Notes: generated from the sequence alone by a model not told the origin. A stretch of 13,837 bases of DNA from Candidatus Phaeomarinibacter sp. (GCA_028279995.1 JANQMQ010000232.1:1-13837); one strand, 5' to 3'. Counted from the first letter of the stretch, positions 1 to 8,574 are shown. Translations and numbers: made by a program.

Positions 1-1165
1 CATGAACGGAGCACGGCCCACCCATGGCCGCCCGCCAGTCCCAGTGGGCTGCACCCATGCCGAGCGCCACCCGCTTCTGGAGAGCCAGCACGGCTGAAAG
101 TTGCGGCGCATCATGCCAGCGCAAAAGCGTGTCGCTTTCGTCGGCAATCAGCTGCTCATAGTCCTGCCGCTCTGCGTCCGTCAGCGGCGCGCAGGTCCAC
201 TCATGCGGCTCGCGGGCATCCGTGTCTGCATAGAAAGGCAGCCGCGTCCCGTCCGGCCCGCCGGTCAGCAACAAAGATGCCTGAGGGGCAAATCGCTTGA
301 GCCGACCCAGTTGAGCCCGCAACACCGCCTCATACGCTTCCAGATCAAGCTCATCGTCAAAGCCTTCATTGGTCCCGTAACTGACGATGATGAGATCAGG
401 CTTCAGCCGCTGCAGCTCCACGCGCAGCACATCATCATCCCATCGTGCCATGATCTCCGCCGTGGCACCCGGCCAGCCCGCATTGGATAGAACCGCACCA
501 CCACCATCAGCTTCCAGCGCAACGGAAAACAACGCCATCGGCCCATCACCGGCAGCTGCCAGCCGGACAATCTGCGCACCCTTGCCAACCGGCACGGCCG
601 CAATCGCCGGACCGGCCTCGCCGGAGGTCGGCACCGCATGCACCTTGCCATCCACGAAAATCTGAAGGGCACCGCCCTCAGGCTGCCGCCAGTACCCAAT
701 CAGCAACCGCTCGACCGGCCTCTCGAAGCCGGAAAACGCAATCCACGGGCTGGTCCCGGCCTCCGCCCCGACCCGCGCGCTCATCAGCCCAAACGGGCCA
801 CTCGCTTCCTCGTTGCGCGCACGCACGACGTCCCAGCCGTCAGACATGTCGATCTCGACACCGCGCGCCAGAAAGAACGGATAGACAGTACCCGCAGGCA
901 ACAACCCCCGCGCACCCGCGTCACCCTCACCGGCGAGAAGCGTCCGCAGATCACCGGAAAACGTGTCCCGCGCAATATGGCTGTCGCCGATATGCAGAAC
1001 CCGCAGGTCAGCATCGGACGCCTTGGCCGCAAAAAAGGCACTCAGGCCGGACGGATTGGAAATGGGAACAAATGTCGTTTGCGGCTGACCGGCTCCCATC
1101 AGGACAGCTGACATCAGCATCAGCGCAAACGCTGACACCACCCGCCGCAAGGGATCAGAAATCAC
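1..1165 (-). CDS. Exported SGNH/GDSL-family hydrolase with an Ape1-like layout (3' part cut by window edge)
   Basis: Seen: one uninterrupted minus-strand frame of 388 codons that leaves the window without a stop. It begins with GTG at 1165 and a signal-peptide-like segment (hydrophobic residues about 9-25). SGNH block I is HIGDSH at 59-63, with candidate nucleophile Ser62, followed by GDAGARGLLPAG at 81-92. A beta-rich, roughly 130-residue stretch then separates it from block III, YGTNEG at 263-268 (Asn266). The visible end reads WDWRAAMGGPCSVH (375-388). The DxxH block carrying the catalytic His must lie beyond the edge. Known: a beta-sandwich inserted between SGNH blocks is the layout of Ape1-type peptidoglycan O-acetylesterases. 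Inferred: a periplasmic esterase or acyltransferase acting on a cell-envelope polymer. The start is only 5 bp after the DUF459-type gene, so the two are probably one operon. I see no strong Shine-Dalgarno for the GTG; in-frame ATGs at residues 16, 18 and 23 would cut into the signal sequence. The family call is firm and the substrate is unknown. Confidence 0.8.
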   Translation of the reverse strand, partial: MISDPLRRVVSAFALMLMSAVLMGAGQPQTTFVPISNPSGLSAFFAAKASDADLRVLHIGDSHIARDTFSGDLRTLLAGEGDAGARGLLPAGTVYPFFLARGVEIDMSDGWDVVRARNEEASGPFGLMSARVGAEAGTSPWIAFSGFERPVERLLIGYWRQPEGGALQIFVDGKVHAVPTSGEAGPAIAAVPVGKGAQIVRLAAAGDGPMALFSVALEADGGGAVLSNAGWPGATAEIMARWDDDVLRVELQRLKPDLIIVSYGTNEGFDDELDLEAYEAVLRAQLGRLKRFAPQASLLLTGGPDGTRLPFYADTDAREPHEWTCAPLTDAERQDYEQLIADESDTLLRWHDAPQLSAVLALQKRVALGMGAAHWDWRAAMGGPCSVH

Positions 1166-1170
1166 GAAAG

Positions 1171-2373
1171 CTACTGCGCCGGCTGGCGCAGATCATCCGC
1201 CCGGCCGGGCTTGGGCTCCGGCAGCACAAACCCGCGCAGGTCAGACAGCGCGCTGGCGATACTGGACGCCACTTCCGACACGCCTGCCCGCTCGGAGCGT
1301 TCCGGGGCGTCCTCATCCAAAGCCGCGCGATCATCGCCGGGACGGGCGGTCGGCGTCGGGACGTCGACTTTCGGCTCTACGGGTTGCTGGGGCGCCAACG
1401 GCGCAGCTGCTTCTGGCACCGGAGATACGGACGGCGCATCCACAATCGTTGCACCGGTCAAAGGATCAATCGCAGGAGTGATAGATGGCTGCTCGGGCGG
1501 CATCTCGACCATCGGCACTGCCGGCTCCGGTTTCTTGGCTTCATCCATAGCGGACGTCACGAAAGACGCCAGCTGGATGTAGCCGCGCATGGTGAAGTGG
1601 ATGCCGTCATTGGTCCGCATCAGCCGCTTGCGGCCTTTGTCATCAATGCCGTAGGCGGAATATTGGCCATTGCTGCCCAGCGTCCGCTCCCACGTAGGCA
1701 CATAGGTGATGCGGTTGGCAGCCGCCCGCTCTTCAAACAGTGTATTGAAATACTTCATGTCCCGGCCAAACCGCGGAGACCGCATGGCCGGCAGTTCAAC
1801 CCAGTAAACCTCAGCACCTTCATCCTTGAGGACCTGCGTCATGTCATCAATGCGCGCCTTGTAGATCTCTTCCCAGCGCGCTGAACGCAGGGCATGACGC
1901 CCGCCCTCGATGATGGTCTGCCGGTCATTGGTGCCGATCATCACCACGGCCACATCCACGCGATGCTGGGCCACGATCTGCCGCACCGCCTTCGACCAGT
2001 TGTAGAAGTCCTTGCGCACGAGCCCGGTGGACACGCGTGAATGCTTGGTGACCTTGTAGCCGTCCGCCTTGGGCAGCTTGCGGTAAAGGCCGGCCCAGAT
2101 GCCATCACCCAAAGAGTCACCGAAAATGTGAACATTGAGCGGGCCGATCCGCTTGGCGGGTGCCGCTGTATCGGGAATGAGTGCCATCCGGCCCGCCGCG
2201 TCATTCTCCGCCAGAGGCGGCGCCTGCATTTCAACGGTGTTGATTTCAGGCAGGTTGGCTGATTGCACAGGCTCAACCGACTGCGCCAGGCCTACAGACC
2301 CGAAACCCGCCACAAGCCCTACAAATGCCACGGCACCAAGGGCCACTCTGCGCAGCGCGCTTAACTCTACCAT
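1171..2373 (-). CDS. Periplasmic SGNH-fold protein of the DUF459 type
   Basis: Seen: 400 residues from ATG 2373. This start places a signal peptide at the N-terminus (hydrophobic residues 9-29, ending near GLAQS). The frame stays open upstream to 2472, but that extension has no signal character. SGNH block I is FGDSLGDG at 84-91 (Ser87), the glycine/asparagine block is IGTND at 146-150 (Asn149), and the catalytic Asp/His block is DGIHFT at 256-261 (Asp256, His259), so all catalytic positions are present. The C-terminal ~120 residues are rich in Pro, Ala and acidic residues and look disordered. Known: DUF459/SGNH proteins in alphaproteobacteria are often encoded with MBOAT acyltransferases and take part in O-acyl transfer to surface polysaccharides. 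Inferred: acts in the periplasm together with the second SGNH protein 5 bp downstream; an MBOAT gene may lie beyond the left edge. No clear ribosome binding site precedes the ATG, so the start is moderately certain. Confidence 0.85.
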   Translation of the reverse strand: MVELSALRRVALGAVAFVGLVAGFGSVGLAQSVEPVQSANLPEINTVEMQAPPLAENDAAGRMALIPDTAAPAKRIGPLNVHIFGDSLGDGIWAGLYRKLPKADGYKVTKHSRVSTGLVRKDFYNWSKAVRQIVAQHRVDVAVVMIGTNDRQTIIEGGRHALRSARWEEIYKARIDDMTQVLKDEGAEVYWVELPAMRSPRFGRDMKYFNTLFEERAAANRITYVPTWERTLGSNGQYSAYGIDDKGRKRLMRTNDGIHFTMRGYIQLASFVTSAMDEAKKPEPAVPMVEMPPEQPSITPAIDPLTGATIVDAPSVSPVPEAAAPLAPQQPVEPKVDVPTPTARPGDDRAALDEDAPERSERAGVSEVASSIASALSDLRGFVLPEPKPGRADDLRQPAQ

Positions 2374-2461
2374 GTGCCAAACTGGCTCAATGCGGCTCAC
2401 ACTTGCCCCCACAAGACTGTCCCCCACGCAGGACCAATCGTGCCCGACTTGGGCCGATGAG

Positions 2462-2563
2462 TCACCCCACAAGCGCGGTGTTCAGGGCGATGACGTCATG
2501 CAGCGCGGGCTGGATACGCGGTTTCCCATTGGGGTGTGCCACCAGCACAACAGGACATTCCAA
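2462..2563 (-). CDS. Doubtful small open reading frame, 33 residues
   Basis: Seen: a minus-strand frame opening at TTG 2563 and ending in TGA at 2462. It encodes a short peptide with a hydrophobic start (VVLVAHPNGKPRIQPALHDV near its middle) and G/C at about two thirds of third codon positions, like the neighbouring genes. GAGAG lies about 10 bases before the TTG. I recognise no family. It could be a real small protein, the remnant of a lost gene, or chance; the lack of an ATG and the short length argue against it. Confidence 0.2.
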   Translation of the reverse strand: MECPVVLVAHPNGKPRIQPALHDVIALNTALVG

Positions 2564-2598
2564 CCAGTGACAGCTCTCGCGACCCGCCCTGCATGACG
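2494..2598. repeat. Widely spaced inverted repeat (16-bp arms, 15 of 16 matching)
   Basis: CGTCATGCAGCGCGGG at 2494-2509 is matched on the opposite strand by CGTCATGCAGGGCGGG from 2598 down to 2583. There is one mismatch, and 73 bases lie between the arms. It sits in the gap between the adaptor gene and the DUF459-type gene. It could be a pair of operator sites, a large RNA stem, or the ends of a small decayed element; no target duplication is evident. Confidence 0.6.
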
Positions 2599-2660
2599 CC
2601 TTGACGACAGCCTAAGCAAATTGGGGGCCTCAGCGCTTGAGATGGCTCAATTGAGGGTCA

Positions 2661-3875
2661 TTAACGTAAACGGCGGACTTCCAGGGAAACCCCTTCCACG
2701 ATCCTGTCGCTTGGATGAACAACCACCCGATCGCCGGCCTCAAGTCCGGAAACGACCTCGGCCTCCAGCGCATTTCGGCGTCCGATCTCCACAGGTGTCA
2801 GGGCGGCAGATCCATTCAGGTCCCGGAACACCGACCAGCTATCACCATCCCTGAAAAGCGCGCTGACCGGCAGCTTCAGCACATCGTCTGCTTCCCAGAC
2901 GAAGATACGGGTATCGAGCCGGAACCCATGCCCCAGTTCCGCCCAGCTATCCGCCGGGTCTTCAAAATCGATGATGACGTTTACCCGCTGCTCTTCGATC
3001 CCCAGAGCTGACACCTTGGTGAACCCGAAGGGCTCGACCCGGCGCACAATCCCGTTGAGCACCACCGGCCCGCCCCAGTCTTCGATGGCCACCCGATCAC
3101 CCTCGGTGACGCGCACCGCGTCCTCAGACAGAAGATCAACCACGATCTCCAGATCATTGTCATCGCCAACTTCAATGAGCGGCGTCCCGGGCAGGACGAT
3201 GGCTTCGCTTTCCTGGATGATCCGCAACACGCGACCCGTCACAGGTGAGCGCACCGGAACACAACACCCACTCCCGCCGCCCACATCCTCGGAGTCCGCT
3301 TCCCCCGGCTGGATGAGATTGGCGCGCGCATTCTCCAGTTCGAAATCCCGCATTTGCAAGGCCGCCTTGGCTTCATCCACCGCCGCAGCACGGGTGCGCA
3401 GGTCAAGCCGGGCGCGGTCAAGCGAGGCCTGCGAAACCGTACCCTTGTTGGCGAGCCGTTGCGCGCGCCTGAACTCCGCCTGCGCGAAGTCGAGCTCGGC
3501 TTCAGCGCGCTTTACGTCAGCCACAGCCAGTGTCTGCGCCGCTTCAGCTGCCTTCTCGCTTGCCTCCGCCTGGCTCAGCGACCGGGCATCAAGAAAGGAA
3601 GGATCCGTCGGCTGAATCGTCGCAACAATCGTCACCCGTTCAGTCACTGGGTCGCCCACGTCAGAGCCGATGCGCAACACGCGGCCACCAACAGGCGCCG
3701 ACACGGTGTACACGTCCTTGACACGCGTCTGGCCTTCTTCATCGACCGTGACAGCAAGCGCCCCGCGTCGTACCTCAGCCATATCCGCGGGAACAGCGCC
3801 CGGCATGAATGCAAGGCCAATCGCCGCAAGAATGACCAGACCGATGACACTGCCGACAATGTTGCGAATAGACAT
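2661..3875 (-). CDS. HlyD/RND-type periplasmic adaptor subunit of an ABC export system
   Basis: Seen: 404 residues from ATG 3875. The upstream frame is open further but lies inside the permease gene. One N-terminal membrane anchor occupies about 5-25. The first half of a biotinyl-lipoyl-like domain follows (SAPVGGRVLRIGSDVGD, 59-75), then a long alpha-helical hairpin rich in Ala, Glu and Arg (about 98-188), the second lipoyl half (VRSPVTGRVLRI, 208-219), and beta-barrel and membrane-proximal segments to the end. Known: such adaptors bridge an inner-membrane transporter and an outer-membrane channel. The gene starts 4 bp after the permease stop, with GAGGG 9 bases before the ATG inside the end of the permease gene, which suggests translational coupling. 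Inferred: third gene of an ATPase-permease-adaptor operon exporting an unknown substrate or handling lipids. Two adjacent cysteines (Cys204-Cys205) just before the second lipoyl half are a notable detail. Family certain, cargo unknown. Confidence 0.9.
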   Translation of the reverse strand: MSIRNIVGSVIGLVILAAIGLAFMPGAVPADMAEVRRGALAVTVDEEGQTRVKDVYTVSAPVGGRVLRIGSDVGDPVTERVTIVATIQPTDPSFLDARSLSQAEASEKAAEAAQTLAVADVKRAEAELDFAQAEFRRAQRLANKGTVSQASLDRARLDLRTRAAAVDEAKAALQMRDFELENARANLIQPGEADSEDVGGGSGCCVPVRSPVTGRVLRIIQESEAIVLPGTPLIEVGDDNDLEIVVDLLSEDAVRVTEGDRVAIEDWGGPVVLNGIVRRVEPFGFTKVSALGIEEQRVNVIIDFEDPADSWAELGHGFRLDTRIFVWEADDVLKLPVSALFRDGDSWSVFRDLNGSAALTPVEIGRRNALEAEVVSGLEAGDRVVVHPSDRIVEGVSLEVRRLR

Positions 3876-3879
3876 GAGG

Positions 3880-6261
3880 CTAATCCCTCGTTTTGAGAAC
3901 TGAAATGAGATCAAGCCGCGCCACGCGTCGGCCGACAATAAGACTGGAAACGAAAGACGCGACAAGGACCACGATGACCGCAAACCCGTAGGTGGACGGC
4001 GCAATGATGATCGGCACGCGAAAGAGTTCTGTCTCAAGCCCGAGTTCGCCGATGAGATGCGCAAGTCCGAACCCGAACAGGCATCCGGGCAGCAAAGCCA
4101 GCACTGTCAGCAGCGCCAGTTCTCCAAGAAGGATGTATGCCACTTCGCCCCGGCTGAACCCCAGAACCCTCAGGCTTGCGAGTTCCCGCGCCCGCTCTGC
4201 GAGCGAAATGCGCGCCGCATTGTAGACAACGCCAATCGCGATGAAGCCCGCGAAGACAGCATTGAAAATGACCGTCGTAGAAAAACTCTCATCCACTGTT
4301 TCCCGGAAGGTCTGCACCGCCTTGCGCTGCAGGGTGACACCAGCAACAGCCGGTGTGTCCTTCAGCTCGCGATACAGGTCGTCCTGATAGGCCGTATCAT
4401 TGAGAATGTACGCCCCTGAAACCGCATGCCCCTCCTGCATCACCATGTTGAGCGCTGGCAGGTGCATATAGGCGTTAAGGCCGATATAGCTTTCCACGAT
4501 GCGCGTAACTGGTAGCGACAGAACCGGGCGGCGCCCTTCCAGAACCTCAACCTGGAGAATATCGCCCTCACCGACATTCAGAAGCTTTGCAAGATAATCG
4601 CTGAGGAGAAGTCCGCCCTCGGGCAGCGTCAATGGCTGCTGGTCAGCATCAAGCACCCGGGAAATCTGCGGGTCCTGTGTGAGACCCGTGATGGAGACCC
4701 GTTTCTCGAGCGGCCCGTTCACCATCCGCACACCAACCATGCGAAATGGTTCTGCCGCCAGAACACCGGGCAAGCCCTCCACCGCCCTGATGGCATCGTA
4801 ATGCCGCGGCTCCTCAAAAATGACCGTCATGCTCTGCCGCTCGGTCTGAAAAAAATTGACGTCGATCATGAAATCCATTGAGTCCAGCGCGAAACTGGAC
4901 CCGACCAGCAAGCCAACCGCGACGGAGATACCTGCGACAGTCATTCCCGACCGCACCGGCCACCGTCCGATGTGGCGCAGGATCATACGGGTCGGCTGAT
5001 CCGTCATCCGGCGCGGCAAGACCTTTTCAATCAAAGCCTGGCCATAACGCGTCGGTGGTGCCGGGCGCATGGCAACCGCCGGTGGCAGCAACGCGGCTCT
5101 GCGAACGGCGGCAAGAGTACCAGCGACCGCGGCAAGCGCACTGATAGCAGCGCCCAGCGTGAACACAGCCGGGTCCGCCTTGTAGTACAGGAACGGAAAC
5201 TTGAAGTACTCTGTGTACATGCCCGCCAGGCCGCGACCCATCCATGCGCCGCCCGCAATGCCGGCAAAAATGCCAATCCCCGTCAGCACACCAACGAATT
5301 TGAGGTAGTGCACACCCACCGACCAGTTTGAATAACCGAAAGCCTTCAACAGCCCGATCTGCTCGCGCTCCGTCTCGATCATACGTCCGATGACCACATT
5401 GAGAAGAAACGCAGCCACGACCAGAAAGATCGGCGGCAGCACGGCGCCGAAGTTGCGTAGTTGATCCATCTCGCTGGTCAGAAACGCATCCGAAATCTGA
5501 TCTTCCCGGCCATACGCACCGCCACTGCCATACCGGTCCGTCAGCGCATCCACCGCATCAATGACATCGGCCTTGCTGGCATCCCGCAGAAGGCGGATCA
5601 ACACCTCGTTGAACGCGCCGTCCAGATCGTACGCGGCGGAAAGCGCTTCCCGGTTCATCCACAAAATACCGAAGCGTTCATCGTCCGGCATGAGTTCGCC
5701 CGGCGCAATCGCGTAGACGAATTCCGGGCTCACCACGACACCCACCACCGTCAGGGTTCGCTTGCGGCCATTGATGATCGCAGCCACTTCACTGCCCGGC
5801 TGGAAGCCATGCGCATTCATAAAGGCCTGATCCGCCAGCACCTCACGCGGATGGTTGCGTTCGGGCCAGCGCCCCGCTCTCAGCACCACGTCGTTGATGG
5901 CCGGGCGCCCTGTTTCCGGCAGGGAGATCATCCGGCCCGTCGCGGGTTCCACCATGCCCGGCACATCCAGCGTCACATCCACAAAAATACGGGTATCAAC
6001 TGACGCAACCCCATCAATGCGCTCGATATCTGCCTTGAGGCTCTCTGGCGCACGCTTGACCGGCGCCCAGATGTCCGCGAACCGGTAGCGCTCGTAGTAG
6101 GCGGCGCGGGTGGACTCAAGCGACGCCAGCATGCCGTACATCATGACGAGCACCGCCACGCCAGCGCCAATCACCGCCGCAATTGCCACCGCCTGGCCTC
6201 GGACCCGCCAGAGCTCACGGAGCACTTTCTTGTCAAGTGGGTGCAGAAGCGTATGGAACAT
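3880..6261 (-). CDS. ABC transporter permease with two FtsX/MacB-like units
   Basis: Seen: 793 residues from ATG 6261, preceded by AAGGGG at 6 bases. A further upstream ATG (6342) lies in the ATPase gene and lacks this site. The first membrane helix is at about 22-45, followed by a large periplasmic domain (about 50-270). Three helices at about 276-292, 320-345 and 364-385 carry FtsX-type motifs ([16 protein letters not shown], 296-311). A second unit repeats the plan: a helix at about 438-458, a periplasmic domain (460-660), and helices at about 664-682, 708-735 and 755-777 with [18 protein letters not shown] (690-707). Known: FtsX-domain permeases such as MacB, LolC/E and YbbP move lipids, peptides or mechanical signals across the inner membrane rather than forming a classical channel. 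Inferred: a duplicated-domain permease serving as its own dimer, paired with the ATPase upstream (10 bp gap) and the adaptor downstream (4 bp). Substrate unknown. Confidence 0.92.
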   Translation of the reverse strand: MFHTLLHPLDKKVLRELWRVRGQAVAIAAVIGAGVAVLVMMYGMLASLESTRAAYYERYRFADIWAPVKRAPESLKADIERIDGVASVDTRIFVDVTLDVPGMVEPATGRMISLPETGRPAINDVVLRAGRWPERNHPREVLADQAFMNAHGFQPGSEVAAIINGRKRTLTVVGVVVSPEFVYAIAPGELMPDDERFGILWMNREALSAAYDLDGAFNEVLIRLLRDASKADVIDAVDALTDRYGSGGAYGREDQISDAFLTSEMDQLRNFGAVLPPIFLVVAAFLLNVVIGRMIETEREQIGLLKAFGYSNWSVGVHYLKFVGVLTGIGIFAGIAGGAWMGRGLAGMYTEYFKFPFLYYKADPAVFTLGAAISALAAVAGTLAAVRRAALLPPAVAMRPAPPTRYGQALIEKVLPRRMTDQPTRMILRHIGRWPVRSGMTVAGISVAVGLLVGSSFALDSMDFMIDVNFFQTERQSMTVIFEEPRHYDAIRAVEGLPGVLAAEPFRMVGVRMVNGPLEKRVSITGLTQDPQISRVLDADQQPLTLPEGGLLLSDYLAKLLNVGEGDILQVEVLEGRRPVLSLPVTRIVESYIGLNAYMHLPALNMVMQEGHAVSGAYILNDTAYQDDLYRELKDTPAVAGVTLQRKAVQTFRETVDESFSTTVIFNAVFAGFIAIGVVYNAARISLAERARELASLRVLGFSRGEVAYILLGELALLTVLALLPGCLFGFGLAHLIGELGLETELFRVPIIIAPSTYGFAVIVVLVASFVSSLIVGRRVARLDLISVLKTRD

Positions 6262-6267
6262 CTCTCG

Positions 6268-6273
6268 CCCCTT
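6268..6273 (-). promoter_or_regulatory. Ribosome binding site of the permease, overlapping the ATPase stop codon
   Basis: AAGGGG on the minus strand lies 6 bases before ATG 6261 and overlaps the TAA stop (6272-6274) of the ATPase gene. It decides the permease start in favour of 6261 and implies coupled translation of ATPase and permease. Confidence 0.75.
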
Positions 6274-7009
6274 ACCAGGTGATTTCCCGCGCCTGCTTGC
6301 GCGCTTCATTGACCTCAACGCGGGCAATAGCGCCGTCAGCAAAGCTCACCACCCGGTGCGCCATACCTGCAATCGAGGCGTTGTGCGTGATCACCGCTGT
6401 CGTGGTGCCTAGTTCCGCATTCACCCTCTCAATGGCTTCCAACACGATGACGCCGGTTTCGGAATCAAGCGCCCCCGTCGGCTCGTCACACAGCAGAACA
6501 TCCGGTCGCTTGGCAATGGCGCGGGCAATGGCAACACGCTGTTGCTCACCGCCGGACAGCTGCGCTGGAAAGTGATCGACCCGGTCGTTGAGACCCACAA
6601 TGCCCAGCGCTTCGCGCGCATCCATCGGGTCGCGTGAGATTTCCGTGACCAGTTCGACATTCTCTCGGGCTGTAAGACTCGGCACCAGATTGTAGAACTG
6701 AAACACAAAGCCCACATTGTCGCGCCTGTACCATGTGAGCTCACGCTCGGACGCGGATGTTAGTTCCTGATTGCGAAACCAGACCTGCCCCTCGGTTGGT
6801 TGATCAAGGCCGCCCAGAATATTGAGCAGTGTCGATTTGCCGCTGCCCGAAGGCCCCAGCAAGACGGCGAATTCGCCTTCATACAGCTCAAGGTCAACAC
6901 CACGCAGTGCATGCACCTGCACATCGCCAGTGTCATAGACCTTGGTTATGCCCTTGGTCCGAAAGGTAATCTGCGGTTTCGGGTCGCCGCTTATTGCCGG
7001 TGTTCCCAT
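6272..7009 (-). CDS. ABC transporter ATP-binding protein (LolD/MacB-like)
   Basis: Seen: 245 residues with every ATPase motif intact: Walker [10 protein letters not shown] (52-60), Q-loop glutamine in FVFQ (Gln104), signature LSGGEQQR (151-158), Walker B VLLCDEP (171-177, Glu176), D-loop ALDSET (180-185) and switch histidine in TAVITHN (His209). Length and motifs are typical of the LolD/MacB/FtsE branch that serves FtsX-like permeases. AGGGAG sits 6 bases before ATG 7009. Known: ATP hydrolysis at the cytoplasmic face drives shape changes in the permease periplasmic domains. It is the first gene of the transporter operon. The VWA gene ends only 32 bp upstream on the same strand, with no terminator between, so read-through is likely. 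The ribosome binding site lies in a small hairpin (7015-7031). Confidence 0.95.
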   Translation of the reverse strand: MGTPAISGDPKPQITFRTKGITKVYDTGDVQVHALRGVDLELYEGEFAVLLGPSGSGKSTLLNILGGLDQPTEGQVWFRNQELTSASERELTWYRRDNVGFVFQFYNLVPSLTARENVELVTEISRDPMDAREALGIVGLNDRVDHFPAQLSGGEQQRVAIARAIAKRPDVLLCDEPTGALDSETGVIVLEAIERVNAELGTTTAVITHNASIAGMAHRVVSFADGAIARVEVNEARKQAREITW

Positions 7010-7014
7010 GACAG

Positions 7015-7031
7015 TCTCCCTTATAAGGAGA
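7015..7031 (-). promoter_or_regulatory. Small hairpin over the ribosome binding site of the ABC ATPase
   Basis: Read on the minus strand, TCTCCTTATAAGGGAGA can fold as a 7-bp stem (one G-U pair) around a 3-base loop, or 5 bp around 7. The 3' arm contains the AGGGAG site used for ATG 7009. It lies in the 32-base gap after the VWA stop codon. It could dampen ATPase translation or couple it to VWA translation; the stem is short, so the effect is uncertain. Confidence 0.4.
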
Positions 7032-7041
7032 ATGTCGGGTG

Positions 7042-8574
7042 TTACACCGCGGTTCGCAAGATGTCGTCAACGACGCGCTCTAGGTCCTTCAGCGATCCAC
7101 AGGTCTGCGCGGTGTGACAGAAAGGCTTGAGCTTCAGCATTTCGCTGTCGCCCGTTCCCCAGATGCCTTCCGGCTCCGGGTTGAGAATGATGACGCGCCG
7201 TGCACGCTGATAGATCAGCTTCATGATATCCGCACGCGGATTGGTGAAATTAGACCGCCCGTCACCCAGCAGGATGACTGTTGTCTTGTTGTCGATGTCG
7301 TTAAGGGCAAGGTTAGAGAAATCCTGCAGCGACGCGCCATAGTCAGTCGAACCGCCGCCATACTCCTTCTGGATCAGCGGAATGGCCTGCTCCAGATCCA
7401 GCGTTTCAAACAGATCCGTCACTTCTCCCAGATGCCCGGAGAATGCAAACGACCGGACGTTCGGCAGCACTTCGCCCAGCGAATACAGGAACATCAGCAA
7501 GAAGCGGGAAACCGTCGCAACAGAGCCCGACACATCGCAGATCGCCATCACATCCGGCTTGTCCACCTTGCGGCGCTTCCAATGCGTGTCAAACATCAGC
7601 CCGTCAAAGGCAATGTTGTGGCGGATCGTCCGGCGCACATCCAGATGCCCCCGCCGCGCCTTTTTCTTGCGGCGCGAATGCACCGACACCAGCTTCTTCG
7701 ACATCTTGCGGACAAGCTGTTGCATCATCTTGAAGTCGCGAATGTCCACATTTGTCAGCCGCACACTCTCCAGCACCTCTTCGCGCAGGCGCTTGCCTTC
7801 GTTCTGCGCATGAAGTTGCAGGTTGCGCTCCACATAGTCGTCCACATCCTGCCGCAGCATCTCACGCATGCCCTTGAGCGCTTCCACCTGCGGGCCGCCG
7901 ACACCTTCAGCCCGCTCAGCCTCGATGACGGCGTCGGTGAGTTCCTGCAGACCGATGCGTTCCATGATGCGGCGGCCATACAGCCCGCGCTGCGTGAAGA
8001 AGCGGATGTTCCGTATACCAACCTGTTCACCGGCCCGCGCGATGGCCATAGAGAGCGACGTGCGGTCACCTGCTTCAAGCATCTCCATCAGCGTCTGGTT
8101 GAAATCAGGCGCGTCATACTCTGTTTCGTTGAGCGCTCCTGTCTGCGGCTTGTCCGTCGCACCGCCCTCGCCGGACCCGGATGGCTGACCACCGGAGGCA
8201 GACGCACTCTCAGACGCATCCCCCTCACCTTCACCCTCCGCATCAGTGTCGGCGCCGTCACCACTCTCCTGACCGTCAGACTGCTCCGAGCCGTCACCGG
8301 CTTCCTGCTGGTCCTGCTCTTCACTCCCATCACTGGACTGCGCCGTCGCATTCTCCATCGTCTCGAAGGAAAAGAACCGGTCAAACGCTTCGTCAAACGC
8401 CTGCTTCTCCTCCGGCGACTTGGCGAGCGCCAGCGCCAGCGTGTCCTTGAGCAAGGCGCGGTCACCAAACCCGACGAGGTCAGCCGCTTCCATGGCATCA
8501 AGCGTCTCAGCCGGCGAGACCTGCAGATCTGCGGCCCGCAACGCATCCACAAAATTCGTCATCATCTTCGACAA
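7042..8574 (-). CDS. CoxE-like von Willebrand factor A (VWA) domain protein
   Basis: Seen: 510 residues in three parts. Residues 1-75 are a helical N-terminal domain. Residues 79-150 are a strongly acidic Ser/Gly/Asp/Glu/Gln-rich linker. Residues 155-335 are a helical and basic region ([10 protein letters not shown], 301-310). The VWA domain occupies 340-510 with a complete metal-ion-dependent adhesion site: DVSGS (347-351), Thr410 in GGGSTDYG and Asp438 in LLGDGRSN. No signal peptide is seen, so it is cytoplasmic. Known: CoxE-type VWA proteins act with MoxR AAA+ ATPases as chaperone-like pairs that mature metal enzymes or protein complexes. The matching MoxR gene is at 10763-11713, on the same strand but separated by an opposite-strand gene. 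The chosen start is TTG 8574, supported by GAAGGG 8 bases upstream; ATGs at 8565 and 8562 are possible but too far from that site. The target of the pair is not evident. Confidence 0.9.
   Translation of the reverse strand: MSKMMTNFVDALRAADLQVSPAETLDAMEAADLVGFGDRALLKDTLALALAKSPEEKQAFDEAFDRFFSFETMENATAQSSDGSEEQDQQEAGDGSEQSDGQESGDGADTDAEGEGEGDASESASASGGQPSGSGEGGATDKPQTGALNETEYDAPDFNQTLMEMLEAGDRTSLSMAIARAGEQVGIRNIRFFTQRGLYGRRIMERIGLQELTDAVIEAERAEGVGGPQVEALKGMREMLRQDVDDYVERNLQLHAQNEGKRLREEVLESVRLTNVDIRDFKMMQQLVRKMSKKLVSVHSRRKKKARRGHLDVRRTIRHNIAFDGLMFDTHWKRRKVDKPDVMAICDVSGSVATVSRFLLMFLYSLGEVLPNVRSFAFSGHLGEVTDLFETLDLEQAIPLIQKEYGGGSTDYGASLQDFSNLALNDIDNKTTVILLGDGRSNFTNPRADIMKLIYQRARRVIILNPEPEGIWGTGDSEMLKLKPFCHTAQTCGSLKDLERVVDDILRTAV

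Larger units (their letters stand above)
2374..2660. other. Intergenic region upstream of the DUF459-type gene
   Basis: This 287-base stretch lies between two minus-strand genes and should hold the promoter of the SGNH pair and the 3' end of the transporter transcript. I see no convincing -35/-10 pair and no strong hairpin followed by a T run. It does contain a widely spaced inverted repeat (2494-2509 and 2583-2598) and a doubtful small reading frame (2462-2563), both listed separately. It also has three similar C-rich words (CCCCCAC at 2406-2412 and 2421-2427, CCCCAC at 2465-2470) that could be protein-binding sites or chance. CTCAATTGAG just after the adaptor stop is a short perfect palindrome without a loop. 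Confidence 0.6.

Noticed and set aside
403..1041. Possible broken gene made of short minus-strand frames near the left end
   Set aside because: Translating from GTG 1165 gives one continuous frame of 388 codons to the edge with SGNH blocks in the right order, so the gene is intact and merely cut by the window.
1072..1884. Plus-strand open frame of 270 codons over the two SGNH genes
   Set aside because: It is Arg/His-rich with no motif and runs across the junction of two minus-strand genes that carry clear catalytic blocks.
2620..2660. Terminator after the adaptor gene
   Set aside because: CTCAATTGAG has no loop and the neighbouring CTCA/TGAG stem is 4-5 bp with no T run, too weak to call.
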